NCBI GenBank assembly: GCA_947243855.1
Contig: CAMXIK010000003.1
Location: 62,001 to 126,000 of the forward strand
Direction of reading: 5' to 3'
DNA length: 64,000 bases
Origin: an uncultured Lachnospiraceae bacterium
GTDB lineage: Bacteria; Bacillota; Clostridia; Lachnospirales; Lachnospiraceae
Shown: piece by piece, positions 17,298 through 24,603 of the stretch
Numbering within the stretch: the stretch's first letter is position 1
Layout: every line of letters starts with the position of its first letter
The notes under the pieces: generated by a model
The model's input: the letters and a program-made list of their open reading frames with translations, nothing else
The model's database searches: none
What the model was told of the DNA's origin: nothing
Program-made: the position numbers and the translations under genes

Positions 17298-17852
17298 TTA
17301 AGCTGAATTTTTCTCATTTTCCGCCATTTCCAATTCTTTACTCTTCCGGTAGCCGTCCTCGATAATTTTCTCTATGGCCTGCAGAAAGAGATCCCTCGCC
17401 TGTTCCTCGCTCCCCGCCTTCTCCGCGCTGTATTTCTGCGCCCGGCACTCATACATCGCGACCTCGCTCTTCATGCTCTCCGCCAGATTCCGGTAATTAT
17501 CCTTTTTTTCAGAAAATTTAAAATGAGCGATCACACCCGCTGTCACCGTGGCGATCAGCGTGATCACCGGAACAGCCAGATCGAGGGAAGGATACTGCTC
17601 CTCGTAAAAGCTGGCTGCCGCCGCTGCAAACGTGGCAAAAGCCGGCATCACAATACTCGCCATACCCAGACGCGCATCCCGCTTCCTGTATTTGTTGGCT
17701 CTCATAATATAAAAACGGAGACTTGTCTCCACGCGCTTTTTTAAAATCTCATCGGTCAACCCGTCCACCAAAAACTGATACTGGGAAAACTCCGATTTCC
17801 TTCCCAACATACGCATCCTCCTTTCCGTTTTCCCCTTCCTCTGATCTTTCAT
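17298..17852 (-). CDS. DUF4231 (SLATT-like) two-TM membrane protein
   Basis: 184 aa. A basic, helical N-terminus leads to two hydrophobic segments (ASIVMPAFATFAAAAASF near residue 66; LAVPVITLIATVTAGVIAHF near 92), then KFSEKKDNYRNLAESMKSE and a charged C-terminal helix. This is the layout of DUF4231, related to the SLATT two-TM domains predicted to act as pore-forming effectors in nucleotide-linked conflict systems. No nucleotide-cyclase partner is visible. It lies only 6 bp after the lysin gene, so the pair resembles a holin-endolysin arrangement; that role is inference. Confidence 0.72.
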   Translation of the reverse strand: MKDQRKGKTERRMRMLGRKSEFSQYQFLVDGLTDEILKKRVETSLRFYIMRANKYRKRDARLGMASIVMPAFATFAAAAASFYEEQYPSLDLAVPVITLIATVTAGVIAHFKFSEKKDNYRNLAESMKSEVAMYECRAQKYSAEKAGSEEQARDLFLQAIEKIIEDGYRKSKELEMAENEKNSA

Positions 17853-17858
17853 CGATTC

Positions 17859-19013
17859 TTACCCTTTCATATTTTTCAGAATCTGGATTATTTTACCGCC
17901 ATAATCTTCTCCCGAGGCCCAGCCCTTCCCCTGCGGATTCTCTTGTATGCCAAGCCATTCCACATAAGGCGCGCAGCCCCTTTGCACATACCCGTATCTG
18001 GGATCGATACAGCCGTTCATGAGAGGCTCTGTGCTCGCATAAGCCTTCAAATGCTGAATTTGTGCGCGCACACCATCCCTCATCGTTTTAAAAACGCATC
18101 CCTTTACGCCGTTTTTGGTCACGCCCAAACCGCAGAAATTATGTTGATCCAGGGTGACGGCGGACCCTGCGAAGGTCAGGTTCCCCGTCTCCAGCATAGC
18201 CTGCGCCGCCGCGATATCTCCCCGCACACCCTCGTAAGTGCCTTCCTCTATGTAGAGCTGCGCCAGTTCATGCGCGTAGTCTGCGGCATCGGGATTTTTA
18301 TCAATCATATAGGCTGCTATCTTCTCAGCGCTGATCATCGGCTTCCCCATAATATGCGTCATATAATCGCCTGTCTCTGCCGCCAGTTCTGATTCCGGGG
18401 TCCGCAGATTTTCAAACAACCGACTGAAAAAGGTACCGATGGCGGACAATATTTTTATGATCAGATCGATCCAATCGATCTTTCCTTCCGGCTCTTTCTT
18501 CGCTAACGCTTCGGTAAATTCCTCCCATGTATGCCGCGTTGCGTTATGGACATAGGGCGCCGGACACACCTTGCCCGTCACGTCATAATGCCGCAGCACA
18601 TTTTCCTTGGGTATATGATATTTCTCCATCAAATATCTGGTCAGTTCCACGGCCGCCTCCACGGTAGCGTCCTCAAAATACCAATCCTTGTCGGCGGCGG
18701 AAAGACTGCTGGTATTTTCCTTGCGGGGACACATTTCTATGCCTATGCTGTTTGCATTGCGGCATTCGGGATGACGGTAGCTTTTCGCGCCACAGTGCCA
18801 TGCAATATTTTCCTCTTCCACACTCTGCCAGATTTCTCCCTCATATCCGACAAAATAGTGGGCCGACGCCTTCCGATCCCCGCCTGCAAAAAAGCGGCAG
18901 TTTTCCTGCGCGCTTCCCAAGCTCCCCGTATAATGGATCACAAGATACTGGATGCGCGATGCGTCCCCTTTTTTGAAATTATACTGACTGATCATTCTAT
19001 TGATTTCTCTCAT
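17859..19013 (-). CDS. Bifunctional peptidoglycan hydrolase: amidase plus glucosaminidase, no signal peptide
   Basis: 384 aa. Residues 1-165 form an Amidase_2/PGRP-type N-acetylmuramoyl-L-alanine amidase (YLVIHYTGS, SAHYFVG, IAWHCGAKSY, NANSIGIEMC, VLRHYDVTGKVCPAP, with the zinc ligands present). The C-terminal domain (from about 235) is a LytG/FlgJ-like endo-beta-N-acetylglucosaminidase (AAQAMLETGNLTF, NFCGLGVT). There is no N-terminal signal, as in phage endolysins. The start MREINRM is chosen because GGAGGAAACG precedes it directly; the upstream ATG has no site. It lies between the ADGF-type deaminase and the DUF4231 gene. No phage genes surround it. Confidence 0.87.
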   Translation of the reverse strand: MREINRMISQYNFKKGDASRIQYLVIHYTGSLGSAQENCRFFAGGDRKASAHYFVGYEGEIWQSVEEENIAWHCGAKSYRHPECRNANSIGIEMCPRKENTSSLSAADKDWYFEDATVEAAVELTRYLMEKYHIPKENVLRHYDVTGKVCPAPYVHNATRHTWEEFTEALAKKEPEGKIDWIDLIIKILSAIGTFFSRLFENLRTPESELAAETGDYMTHIMGKPMISAEKIAAYMIDKNPDAADYAHELAQLYIEEGTYEGVRGDIAAAQAMLETGNLTFAGSAVTLDQHNFCGLGVTKNGVKGCVFKTMRDGVRAQIQHLKAYASTEPLMNGCIDPRYGYVQRGCAPYVEWLGIQENPQGKGWASGEDYGGKIIQILKNMKG

Positions 19014-19062
19014 CGTTTCCTCCATTTCTGCGCTGTCTTTTTCAACAGCTTCCTTTTAGAAG

Positions 19063-19082
19063 GGAGACGGCAAGCCGTCTCC
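19063..19082 (-). terminator. Intercistronic hairpin between deaminase and lysin genes
   Basis: 8-bp perfect stem GGAGACGG / CCGTCTCC with a 4-nt loop; no T run follows. Confidence 0.5.
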
Positions 19083-19086
19083 TCCC

Positions 19087-20811
19087 TTATACCTGCGGGT
19101 CTCCAAAAAATACGTTCATCTCCTGCAGATAGGGCATCCAGTACAGCCCTTCAAACGCCTGTAAGCAGGTATCGTAGATATCGTTGTTCCATTCTGAAAG
19201 AGGCAGGGTAATCCTTGCCTGATACTGGAAAAGATATGCTGTAAAAACCAATCCTTTCAACATCATCAGCCCGCCGTCCGAAGCCATAAACATTTCCCAG
19301 AAATCATAGGAAAGTCCGGGATTTCCCAAGATCTGCGGATCGTCGTTTGCAATCACGCAGGGAACGCCCATCTTCATGAGCATCAGGGCGTAATGATTCC
19401 GGATATCCGGAAAATACCGGAGCATCTGGTTACTGATCGGACAGACCTCAAGCACCGGCCCTTCCATCATACTGTCCCTTGTCGCAAACTGATAGCTCAA
19501 AAGCGCACCCGGATATTCCAGCGTCTGAAACCCGTGTCCCATCCTGTACCTTGAGGCAATCTTCGCGTCCACAATATTTTCCTGCTCCATCCACAGGCTC
19601 TCCCCGGCATGAAGCATAAGCTCAATCAACCGAATCCTTGGCTTGTCCCCCGCCTGCTCCTTATACTGGTTTTTCAGGGATGTAAATTCCGCCTTGTTGT
19701 TTTTGTCCTTGTACCCGTCGAAGGCCGTTCCGTAAAAAATATCATGATAATACGTGTAACTGGCCTTTCCGCGGTCTTCCTCGCTGACAAAGTCAAAGCC
19801 TTTGATCAGTTCCAGATAAGGCCCCAGTTTCCAGCAGATAGCCGTATCAATCTTTTTCATCAGCTTCTCTTTGTCCCTATCGACGTCCGCGTCCAAGTCT
19901 CTTCTCGCGCATAAAATCACGCCCAGCTCCATACTGCCGCTTGGCAGTTTCCATCCGCCCTTTGCCGTCTCCTGCTGGTATACGGCGACCGCCGCATCCC
20001 TTGCCGCGATCAGCACATCTAAAAACTCCGGACTCTGATCGAGAATCACGTCGTGCTGCACCCACTCTTCATGGGTCGTAAAATTCTGGAATCCGCACCG
20101 CAGCTCCACATAGTCGATCCTGTCCCTCATGCACTCTAAGAAAAACCGGCGGTGATACTCAAAATAAAAATTCCTGTTTGTAAACAGATCGGAAGTCCGC
20201 ATGAAAATCTGATTGAAAGCGTCCCAGATATAGGGAACATGATCTGTATGCGCCCCTACCGTCAACCACTCTTTCAGACGGTTTTCCGCGCCTACATACT
20301 CCAAAAACACCGCTAAGGCCATCTTGGTTCCCGTCTGATCCTCTGGCGGCTGATAATCCATTTTGCCTGCGAACTTTCCTTCCGTCTCAATAAAGATCGC
20401 GGGATCAGACCACTCTTTCAGAAGCGAGATCAGCTCTTCCGCCGAAAGCGCCGCCGCGCTGTGGACATGCAGAAGACCGCCTTTGGGAAGCCTGCGGAAG
20501 ACCTCCATCAGCGTGTCGTACACCGGGTCTTTCCGCTCCCCCTTCTCCATTTTCTCCTTATAATCGGCAAAGGGTACGCTGGTGGGATAGGGAATAATGC
20601 TTCTCTCATAGGAAGCCCGATAGAGATCCTTCATATATTTGAGATGCCCTCGTAACTGGTTTTCCAGCTTTTCCTCCCTCCCACGGCTTTCCGTCAGGCC
20701 GTGCCATTTCTTATAAAACCATTTGCTCTTATCCCGATCCAGTATCATACTGTTTTGTCTCACCGCACTGTCAAGTCCCAGTTCCACATAATCGTCGTTT
20801 AATAAAATCAT
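19087..20811 (-). CDS. Adenosine deaminase-like protein of the ADGF/CECR1 type
   Basis: 574 aa, longer than the roughly 340 aa of ordinary Ada. The metal and catalytic motifs are intact: LLHVHS (His 115, 117), LMLHAGESLW (His 401, Glu 404), RMGHGF (425-428), EVCPISN (457-461) and IANDDPQ (Asp 490, 491). A 110-residue N-terminal helical part precedes the barrel, as in adenosine deaminase-related growth factors (ADA2). Those are secreted in animals, but no signal peptide is seen here. It would deaminate adenosine or a related nucleoside. It lies behind the RhiA-like gene. A GAGGTGAATT site precedes the ATG. Confidence 0.85.
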   Translation of the reverse strand: MILLNDDYVELGLDSAVRQNSMILDRDKSKWFYKKWHGLTESRGREEKLENQLRGHLKYMKDLYRASYERSIIPYPTSVPFADYKEKMEKGERKDPVYDTLMEVFRRLPKGGLLHVHSAAALSAEELISLLKEWSDPAIFIETEGKFAGKMDYQPPEDQTGTKMALAVFLEYVGAENRLKEWLTVGAHTDHVPYIWDAFNQIFMRTSDLFTNRNFYFEYHRRFFLECMRDRIDYVELRCGFQNFTTHEEWVQHDVILDQSPEFLDVLIAARDAAVAVYQQETAKGGWKLPSGSMELGVILCARRDLDADVDRDKEKLMKKIDTAICWKLGPYLELIKGFDFVSEEDRGKASYTYYHDIFYGTAFDGYKDKNNKAEFTSLKNQYKEQAGDKPRIRLIELMLHAGESLWMEQENIVDAKIASRYRMGHGFQTLEYPGALLSYQFATRDSMMEGPVLEVCPISNQMLRYFPDIRNHYALMLMKMGVPCVIANDDPQILGNPGLSYDFWEMFMASDGGLMMLKGLVFTAYLFQYQARITLPLSEWNNDIYDTCLQAFEGLYWMPYLQEMNVFFGDPQV

Positions 20812-20839
20812 AATTCACCTCATTTCTTGTCTGTGAAAG

Positions 20840-20875
20840 AACGGACCGGCAGTCCAATCGGCTTGCCGGTCCGTT
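20840..20875 (-). terminator. Hairpin after the RhiA-like gene
   Basis: 12-bp perfect stem AACGGACCGGCA / TGCCGGTCCGTT with a 12-nt loop; only CTTTC follows on the minus strand, so read-through to the deaminase gene is likely. Confidence 0.65.
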
Positions 20876-20897
20876 TCTTTTGGACATGATTTGCCCG

Positions 20898-21509
20898 TCA
20901 GTCAGTCGCTTCCCATGTATTTTTGGGCGTAAGCTTGATGGATCTCTCGTACTGGTTGACCGGGAACGTGATCTCGTATCTCTGGGTCATGCGGTTTAAG
21001 TCGATAACCTCGCCTTCCTCAAAATCGCCGAAAGCGATCCAGTATTTGGGATGCAGCCCGAAAGTGTACTGAAGGTTCGGGTCCGCCGGTCTTGCAAATA
21101 CAGGATTACCGGACATGCCGATACCGATGGAAGCCTTGCCTGCCGGAATGGAACCGTCGCATCTGATACCCAGTTTGCCCTGAGTCGTCTTGTGATCGGA
21201 GTCTACGAAGTGATACGCGCCGTCTTCCTTCTTGAACGCGATGGAATTCTGCGTCACATCCGAAGGATCGGCTTTTCTGACTTCCGATGCATGGAATACC
21301 ACGCCGGGATCGAGCGCTCCCTCCTCGCACCATGCGAAGCTGTAATCGATCGTCCAGCCGAACGTCAGCTTGGTGCCGGGATGCGCGGTTTTGCTGAACC
21401 ATACCAAAGAACGGATATCCTCATCCTGATCCTCGTAGGTCTGATAGATACAGAAATCTCCGCAGGATGTTCCCTGATGGTCTACGTTAAGTACATAAGG
21501 TGTTGCCAT
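20898..21509 (-). CDS. RhiA-like protein (rhizosphere-expressed protein family)
   Basis: 203 aa, all-beta in appearance, no signal peptide or membrane segment. The series SLVWFSKTAHPGTKLTFGW, IDYSFAWCEEG, GVVFHASEV, ASIGIGMSG and FGLHPKYWIAFGDFEEGEV matches what I recall of the RhiA family, first known from the quorum-regulated rhiABC genes of Rhizobium leguminosarum. The biochemical role of RhiA is unknown. A GGAGG site 8 nt before the ATG, a dedicated promoter with 11-bp repeats, and a strong hairpin after it suggest high, regulated expression. The family assignment is from memory of motifs and should be confirmed. Confidence 0.7.
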   Translation of the reverse strand: MATPYVLNVDHQGTSCGDFCIYQTYEDQDEDIRSLVWFSKTAHPGTKLTFGWTIDYSFAWCEEGALDPGVVFHASEVRKADPSDVTQNSIAFKKEDGAYHFVDSDHKTTQGKLGIRCDGSIPAGKASIGIGMSGNPVFARPADPNLQYTFGLHPKYWIAFGDFEEGEVIDLNRMTQRYEITFPVNQYERSIKLTPKNTWEATD

Positions 21510-21582
21510 AATTCATTTCCTCCATTTTCTTTTTTTTTCAAACATGTAAGCAGCTGCACTTCCTGTCTGATGGAGCCAGTCT

Positions 21583-21588
21583 AACATA
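21583..21588 (-). promoter_or_regulatory. -10 element of the RhiA-like gene
   Basis: Minus-strand TATGTT lies 5 bp after the last 11-bp-spaced heptamer. The -35 zone is occupied by the repeats (TTTACG at 17 bp), as in activator-dependent SARP promoters. Confidence 0.5.
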
Positions 21589-21593
21589 GCCCG

Positions 21594-21633
21594 TCGGAAA
21601 GTTTCCGTAAACAAATCGGAAAATTATCGGAAT
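21594..21633 (-). promoter_or_regulatory. Four heptamer repeats at exact 11-bp spacing (SARP-type operator)
   Basis: Minus-strand heptamers ATTCCGA, TTTCCGA, TTTACGG and TTTCCGA start every 11 bp (plus-strand left ends 21627, 21616, 21605, 21594). Direct heptamers on one DNA face next to the -10 are the known binding pattern of SARP-family activators. The outermost copy overlaps the last codons and stop of the BTAD regulator gene. Confidence 0.72.
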
Positions 21634-22100
21634 CCTTTCAGTTTTCTGTTGTAATAGAGCATTTTATCGCGCTTTCCCTGCTTTTCATAATAATGTAACA
21701 GTCTCCCCAACACCTCGTAATATGCCATATCGTAGGAAGCCTCGTAATCCTCCACCCACTCATAGCTGTTTTCAAACAAAAGCGGAGCCGTATAAAGCTG
21801 TTCCGCCCGTTCCCAGTCTTGCGCCTCTTTGCTGTCAAGACACATCAGAAACTCCTGCAGATCCAACTCTATCAGCCCCGTATCCAGATAAATCTCTTCC
21901 CGGTATATGGCAAGCGGCAGCTCGACGCCCTCCGCCTTCTGCCATTGATTGACAAAAGCGCACACCTTATACAAGCTGTCCCTTGCCCTGCCGCGCTCCG
22001 CCTCAGCCCACATCAGTTCTTCCAGCATTCTTTTTTTCACCGCTCTTTTGCCGTTACAGCACAAATACGAAAGCATTTCCTCCGCTTTGCGGTTTTTCAT
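21624..22100 (-). CDS. SARP-like regulator: winged helix plus BTAD domain, probably translated by frameshift from upstream
   Basis: From the first in-frame ATG it is 158 aa, but the same frame stays open upstream to an A8 run (to 22163) and adds VSTRIECFGKFSVYQDGRYCP, read in pieces VSTRIECFGKF and SVYQDGRYCP, the first strands of an OmpR-type winged helix. The ATG form would lack them. The rest has the recognition part (RKAEEMLSYLCCNGKRAVKK, RARDSLYKVCAFVNQ) and a BTAD helical segment ending NRKLKGFR. No start codon lies between the A8 run and 22100, so a full domain needs a -1 shift from the AbrB-like ORF. It probably activates the RhiA-like gene downstream. Confidence 0.75.
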   Translation of the reverse strand: MKNRKAEEMLSYLCCNGKRAVKKRMLEELMWAEAERGRARDSLYKVCAFVNQWQKAEGVELPLAIYREEIYLDTGLIELDLQEFLMCLDSKEAQDWERAEQLYTAPLLFENSYEWVEDYEASYDMAYYEVLGRLLHYYEKQGKRDKMLYYNRKLKGFR

Positions 22101-22159
22101 CGGACAATAACGCCCATCCTGATAAACGCTGAATTTTCCGAAACACTCGATCCGTGTGC

Positions 22160-22327
22160 TTACTTTTTTTTATGCCCTGACCCGCCGCCCGTCAGAAGCA
22201 TCGGCGTAAGCAAAATACCCGTCTGCGTTAAACTGCACTCCAAAAAATCCTGTTCCCTGATGCCAAAAGCAGACATCGCCTTTGAAGGGAGGTATATCAT
22301 TCCCTCCTTTTTCACTTGTACCTTCAT
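22160..22327 (-). CDS. Small AbrB/MazE-like N-terminal segment, 0-frame product
   Basis: 55 aa, not annotated by length-based calling. MKVQVKKEGMIYLPSKAMSAF then GIREQDFLECSL and TGILLTP follow the swapped-hairpin AbrB/SpoVT pattern (KxGxIxLP, GIxxxDxL, GIxLxP), a DNA-binding fold. AAGGGGG lies 7 nt before the ATG. It ends GSGHKKK-stop on A-AAA-AAG-TAA. Slipping -1 there, as in dnaX, continues into the SARP frame and gives a protein of about 234 aa. There is no MazF-like toxin nearby. Alternatives are a homopolymer sequencing error (nine A would be in frame) or a mutation. Confidence 0.7.
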   Translation of the reverse strand: MKVQVKKEGMIYLPSKAMSAFGIREQDFLECSLTQTGILLTPMLLTGGGSGHKKK

Positions 22328-22416
22328 ATCATTCCCCCTTTACGTGTTTACCCCGCTGCCAGCATCGATTTTGCAAGTCATACATCCCCGTACCAAGCAG
22401 CGTTTGGTTTACATAA

Positions 22417-22445
22417 ATTGTACTATGTCTGTAGTCATATGTAAA
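22417..22445 (-). promoter_or_regulatory. Promoter of the AbrB-SARP regulator
   Basis: Minus strand: -35 TTTACA (22440-22445), 17-bp spacer, -10 TACAAT (22417-22422), about 90 bp before the ATG at 22327. Confidence 0.65.
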
Positions 22446-22547
22446 GAAGGATTTCCACGCGCGCTTCCTATTTTCTTCTTCTGCGCAAAATGATATACTT
22501 GATGCAGGGATAACAGACCCTATGAGAGAAAGAGAGGAAATACGCCC

Positions 22548-23309
22548 ATGAAAGAACAACTCTACACCATCCCCCTAAACGACGCCATCAACGCGCAGGA
22601 CGAGTGCCCATTCTGCTATATCGAGCGAAACGTCGAGCAGGATCTCCTCGATTTTGTGCTGGGTTCTGGTTCTTCCTATATGGAAAGCGATATCCGGGAA
22701 CAGACAGACAAGGCCGGCTTTTGCAGAAAGCATTTCAAGAAAATGTTCGATTATGGCAACACGCTGGGCAACGCATGGATTTTAAAGACCCACTACCAGA
22801 AAATGAACCGGGAATTGCAGGAACAGATCAAGTCCTTTAAACCGGGAAAAACCTCCTTAAAGGATAAGTTTAAAAAACAGACCGAGCGCACGAATCCCAT
22901 CGGCGTCTGGGTTGCGGAAAAGGAGGCGTCCTGCTATATCTGCAATCGCTATGCGGATACCTATGCGCGTTACCTCGACACTTTCTTTGTGATGTATAAA
23001 AAAGACCCGGAATTTCGCCGGAAAATCGCGGAGAGCAAGGGTTTCTGCCTGCCCCACTTCGGCGATCTGTGCGAGGCCGCGGACAGCCGCCTAAACGATA
23101 AGGAAAAGGCGGATTTCTATGAGACGGTCTTTCCCCTGATGGAACGGAATATGGCGCGTCTGTCTGAGGACGTCTCCTGGCTCGTAGAGAAATTTGACTA
23201 CCGCAACAAAGACGCCGACTGGAAAAACTCTAGGGACGCGATCCAGCGCGGTATGCAGAAATTAAAGGGCGGTTATCCCGCCGATGCGCCTTATCAAATG
23301 AACAAATAA
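22548..23309 (+). CDS. DUF6062 family protein with paired CxxC/GFCxxHF motifs
   Basis: 253 aa. Two similar halves each contain a CxxC and a GFC-x-x-HF motif: CPFCYIERN and AGFCRKHFKKM in the first, CYICNRYAD and KGFCLPHFGDL in the second. This pattern suggests metal or cofactor binding. The family is common in Lachnospiraceae and has no known function. It is transcribed away from the SARP regulator, with AGAGGAAA before the ATG. The 3' end overlaps a terminator that serves the opposite gene. Confidence 0.8.
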   Translation: MKEQLYTIPLNDAINAQDECPFCYIERNVEQDLLDFVLGSGSSYMESDIREQTDKAGFCRKHFKKMFDYGNTLGNAWILKTHYQKMNRELQEQIKSFKPGKTSLKDKFKKQTERTNPIGVWVAEKEASCYICNRYADTYARYLDTFFVMYKKDPEFRRKIAESKGFCLPHFGDLCEAADSRLNDKEKADFYETVFPLMERNMARLSEDVSWLVEKFDYRNKDADWKNSRDAIQRGMQKLKGGYPADAPYQMNK

Positions 23310-23335
23310 AAAAGGACAGGCCTCAAAACCTGTCC
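23308..23335 (-). terminator. Terminator between convergent genes
   Basis: GGACAGG / CCTGTCC stem; the T run (TTTTTT) lies on the minus-strand side, so it mainly ends the acidic membrane protein transcript. Confidence 0.8.
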
Positions 23336-23350
23336 TCTCGCAAACCCTCG

Positions 23351-23704
23351 CTAGATCGCATCCATAGAGCCGTCGCTGTCATCGTCGTCAAAGAACTCTT
23401 CCACTTTCTTGACGCTCCCGACAACCTTATCTGTCGCCTCGGCTTTCGCCGCCTGAAGGCCTTCCTTGAAGTCCTCCTTAAGCTCTTCCTTGGCGCTGTC
23501 CTCCGTCTTGTTCAGATCCAGATCTACATAGTTACGATCCGTGTCCGCCTCGTCCAGATCCTCGTCGAAGTTGTCAAAATCATCGTCGTCATCAAAATCG
23601 TCATCCATCAGAGCGTCCCTGCCTTTCAGGTAGTAGTACACTCCTCCCGCTACGGCGCTAAGAGCCGCTGTTACCATCAACAATTTTCCGAATTTTTTTG
23701 CCAT
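23351..23704 (-). CDS. Small membrane-anchored acidic protein
   Basis: 117 aa. A basic start and one hydrophobic segment (LLMVTAALSAVAGGVYYYL, residues 8-26) anchor the protein. An extremely acidic stretch follows (DDDFDDDDDFDNFDEDLDEA), then a lysine/glutamate-rich helix and a second Asp run. It resembles YtxH-like anchored proteins in plan only. I recognise no family. It has its own terminator and stands between DUF6062 and the TetR gene. Confidence 0.7.
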   Translation of the reverse strand: MAKKFGKLLMVTAALSAVAGGVYYYLKGRDALMDDDFDDDDDFDNFDEDLDEADTDRNYVDLDLNKTEDSAKEELKEDFKEGLQAAKAEATDKVVGSVKKVEEFFDDDDSDGSMDAI

Positions 23705-23874
23705 CAGTGTTCTCCTTTCACCGTATCAGTCCCTATCAATATTATATTAATACTATTTTGCGAAAATGAAAAGAGAATATGTATAAAAAAAGAAAAAATT
23801 TTGCCAAACTTCTCCATTTTAACCACTACATCTTGTATTTCAAAATTTTCTCAGAACTAGTTTTTCGCAAGACA

Positions 23875-23903
23875 TTGAATCCCGCAGGGGGTTGTGCTAT
23901 AGT
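23875..23903 (+). promoter_or_regulatory. Promoter of the TetR gene
   Basis: -35 TTGAAT (23875-23880), 17-bp spacer, -10 TATAGT (23898-23903). Confidence 0.7.
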
Positions 23904-23910
23904 AATATTC

Positions 23911-23923
23911 GACCGAAAAGGTC
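23911..23923 (+). promoter_or_regulatory. Possible autoregulatory operator of the TetR gene
   Basis: Inverted repeat GACC-GAAAA-GGTC, 7 bp downstream of the -10 and about 25 bp before the TetR start. Confidence 0.4.
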
Positions 23924-23947
23924 AATTTTTGTAGAATTGAGGAAGCT

Positions 23948-24550
23948 ATGAACGAGAAATTTTTTGATCTGAAAAAAGAAAAACAGGATCGCATGATCAA
24001 CGCCGCCTTAAAAGTATTCTCCAAAGGCGGCTATAAGCATGCCAGTACGGATGATATTGTAAATGAGGCTGGCATCAGCAAAGGACTCTTATTCCTTTAT
24101 TTCGGGAGCAAGCTCGGCCTTTACAGCTTCCTCTATGATTACAGCGTGCGTTTTATGAAACTTGAAATCACCGGCGGCGTCTCCTCCACCGAGCAGGATT
24201 ATTTTGAGATCCGCAGGGAAATGGAGTATGCAAAAATGCAGGTGCTGAAAAATTATCCTTACATGCAGCAGTTTCTGGACCGCTGCCGTTTTGAGGACGT
24301 GAGCGAGGCTCTTATGGCCATTGACCGCCAAAAGAACGTATTGACCGATATTCAGGCCGTTCTCAAAAACCAGAGCAACCGCTCCCTCTTTAAACCGGAG
24401 GTTGATTATGAGAAACTGGATCTGATGCTCACCTACACCGTGGACGGCCTGATGAACGCCCGTTTTCAGGACGCTTCCTTCCAGCCGGAGCTTCTCTACA
24501 ACGAGATCTGCGCCTATTTTACGATGATGAAAAGACTCACCTACCGCTAA
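23948..24550 (+). CDS. TetR/AcrR family transcriptional regulator
   Basis: 200 aa. The N-terminal helix-turn-helix is RMINAALKVFSKGGYKHAS then DDIVNEAGISKGLLFLYFGSK, a textbook TetR domain. The C-terminal ligand domain is not of a recognisable subtype (EQDYFEIRREMEYAKMQVLKN). The target is unknown; no transporter is adjacent, and a short inverted repeat at its own promoter suggests autoregulation. A strong terminator follows. Confidence 0.92.
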   Translation: MNEKFFDLKKEKQDRMINAALKVFSKGGYKHASTDDIVNEAGISKGLLFLYFGSKLGLYSFLYDYSVRFMKLEITGGVSSTEQDYFEIRREMEYAKMQVLKNYPYMQQFLDRCRFEDVSEALMAIDRQKNVLTDIQAVLKNQSNRSLFKPEVDYEKLDLMLTYTVDGLMNARFQDASFQPELLYNEICAYFTMMKRLTYR

Positions 24551-24572
24551 AGGCGGTTTTCACTCCGAGATA

Positions 24573-24603
24573 AAAAGTCCGGCTTCATAGCCAGACTTTT
24601 TTT
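24573..24603 (+). terminator. Intrinsic terminator of the TetR gene
   Basis: Stem around AAAGTCCGGCT / AGCCAGACTTT with a TCAT loop and a T run. It lies at the convergent end with the MocR gene and overlaps that gene's last codons. Confidence 0.85.

Noticed and set aside
17859..19013. Prophage remnant
   Set aside because: The lysin is endolysin-like, but no structural, integrase or replication genes or att repeats are nearby.
17298..20811. Known anti-phage system (RADAR-like or SLATT with nucleotide cyclase)
   Set aside because: The deaminase has the ADGF plan rather than a RdrB plan, no RdrA-like ATPase or SMODS-type synthase is adjacent.
22160..22327. MazEF-type toxin-antitoxin module
   Set aside because: The AbrB/MazE-like segment has no toxin gene beside it; its frame leads into a SARP domain.
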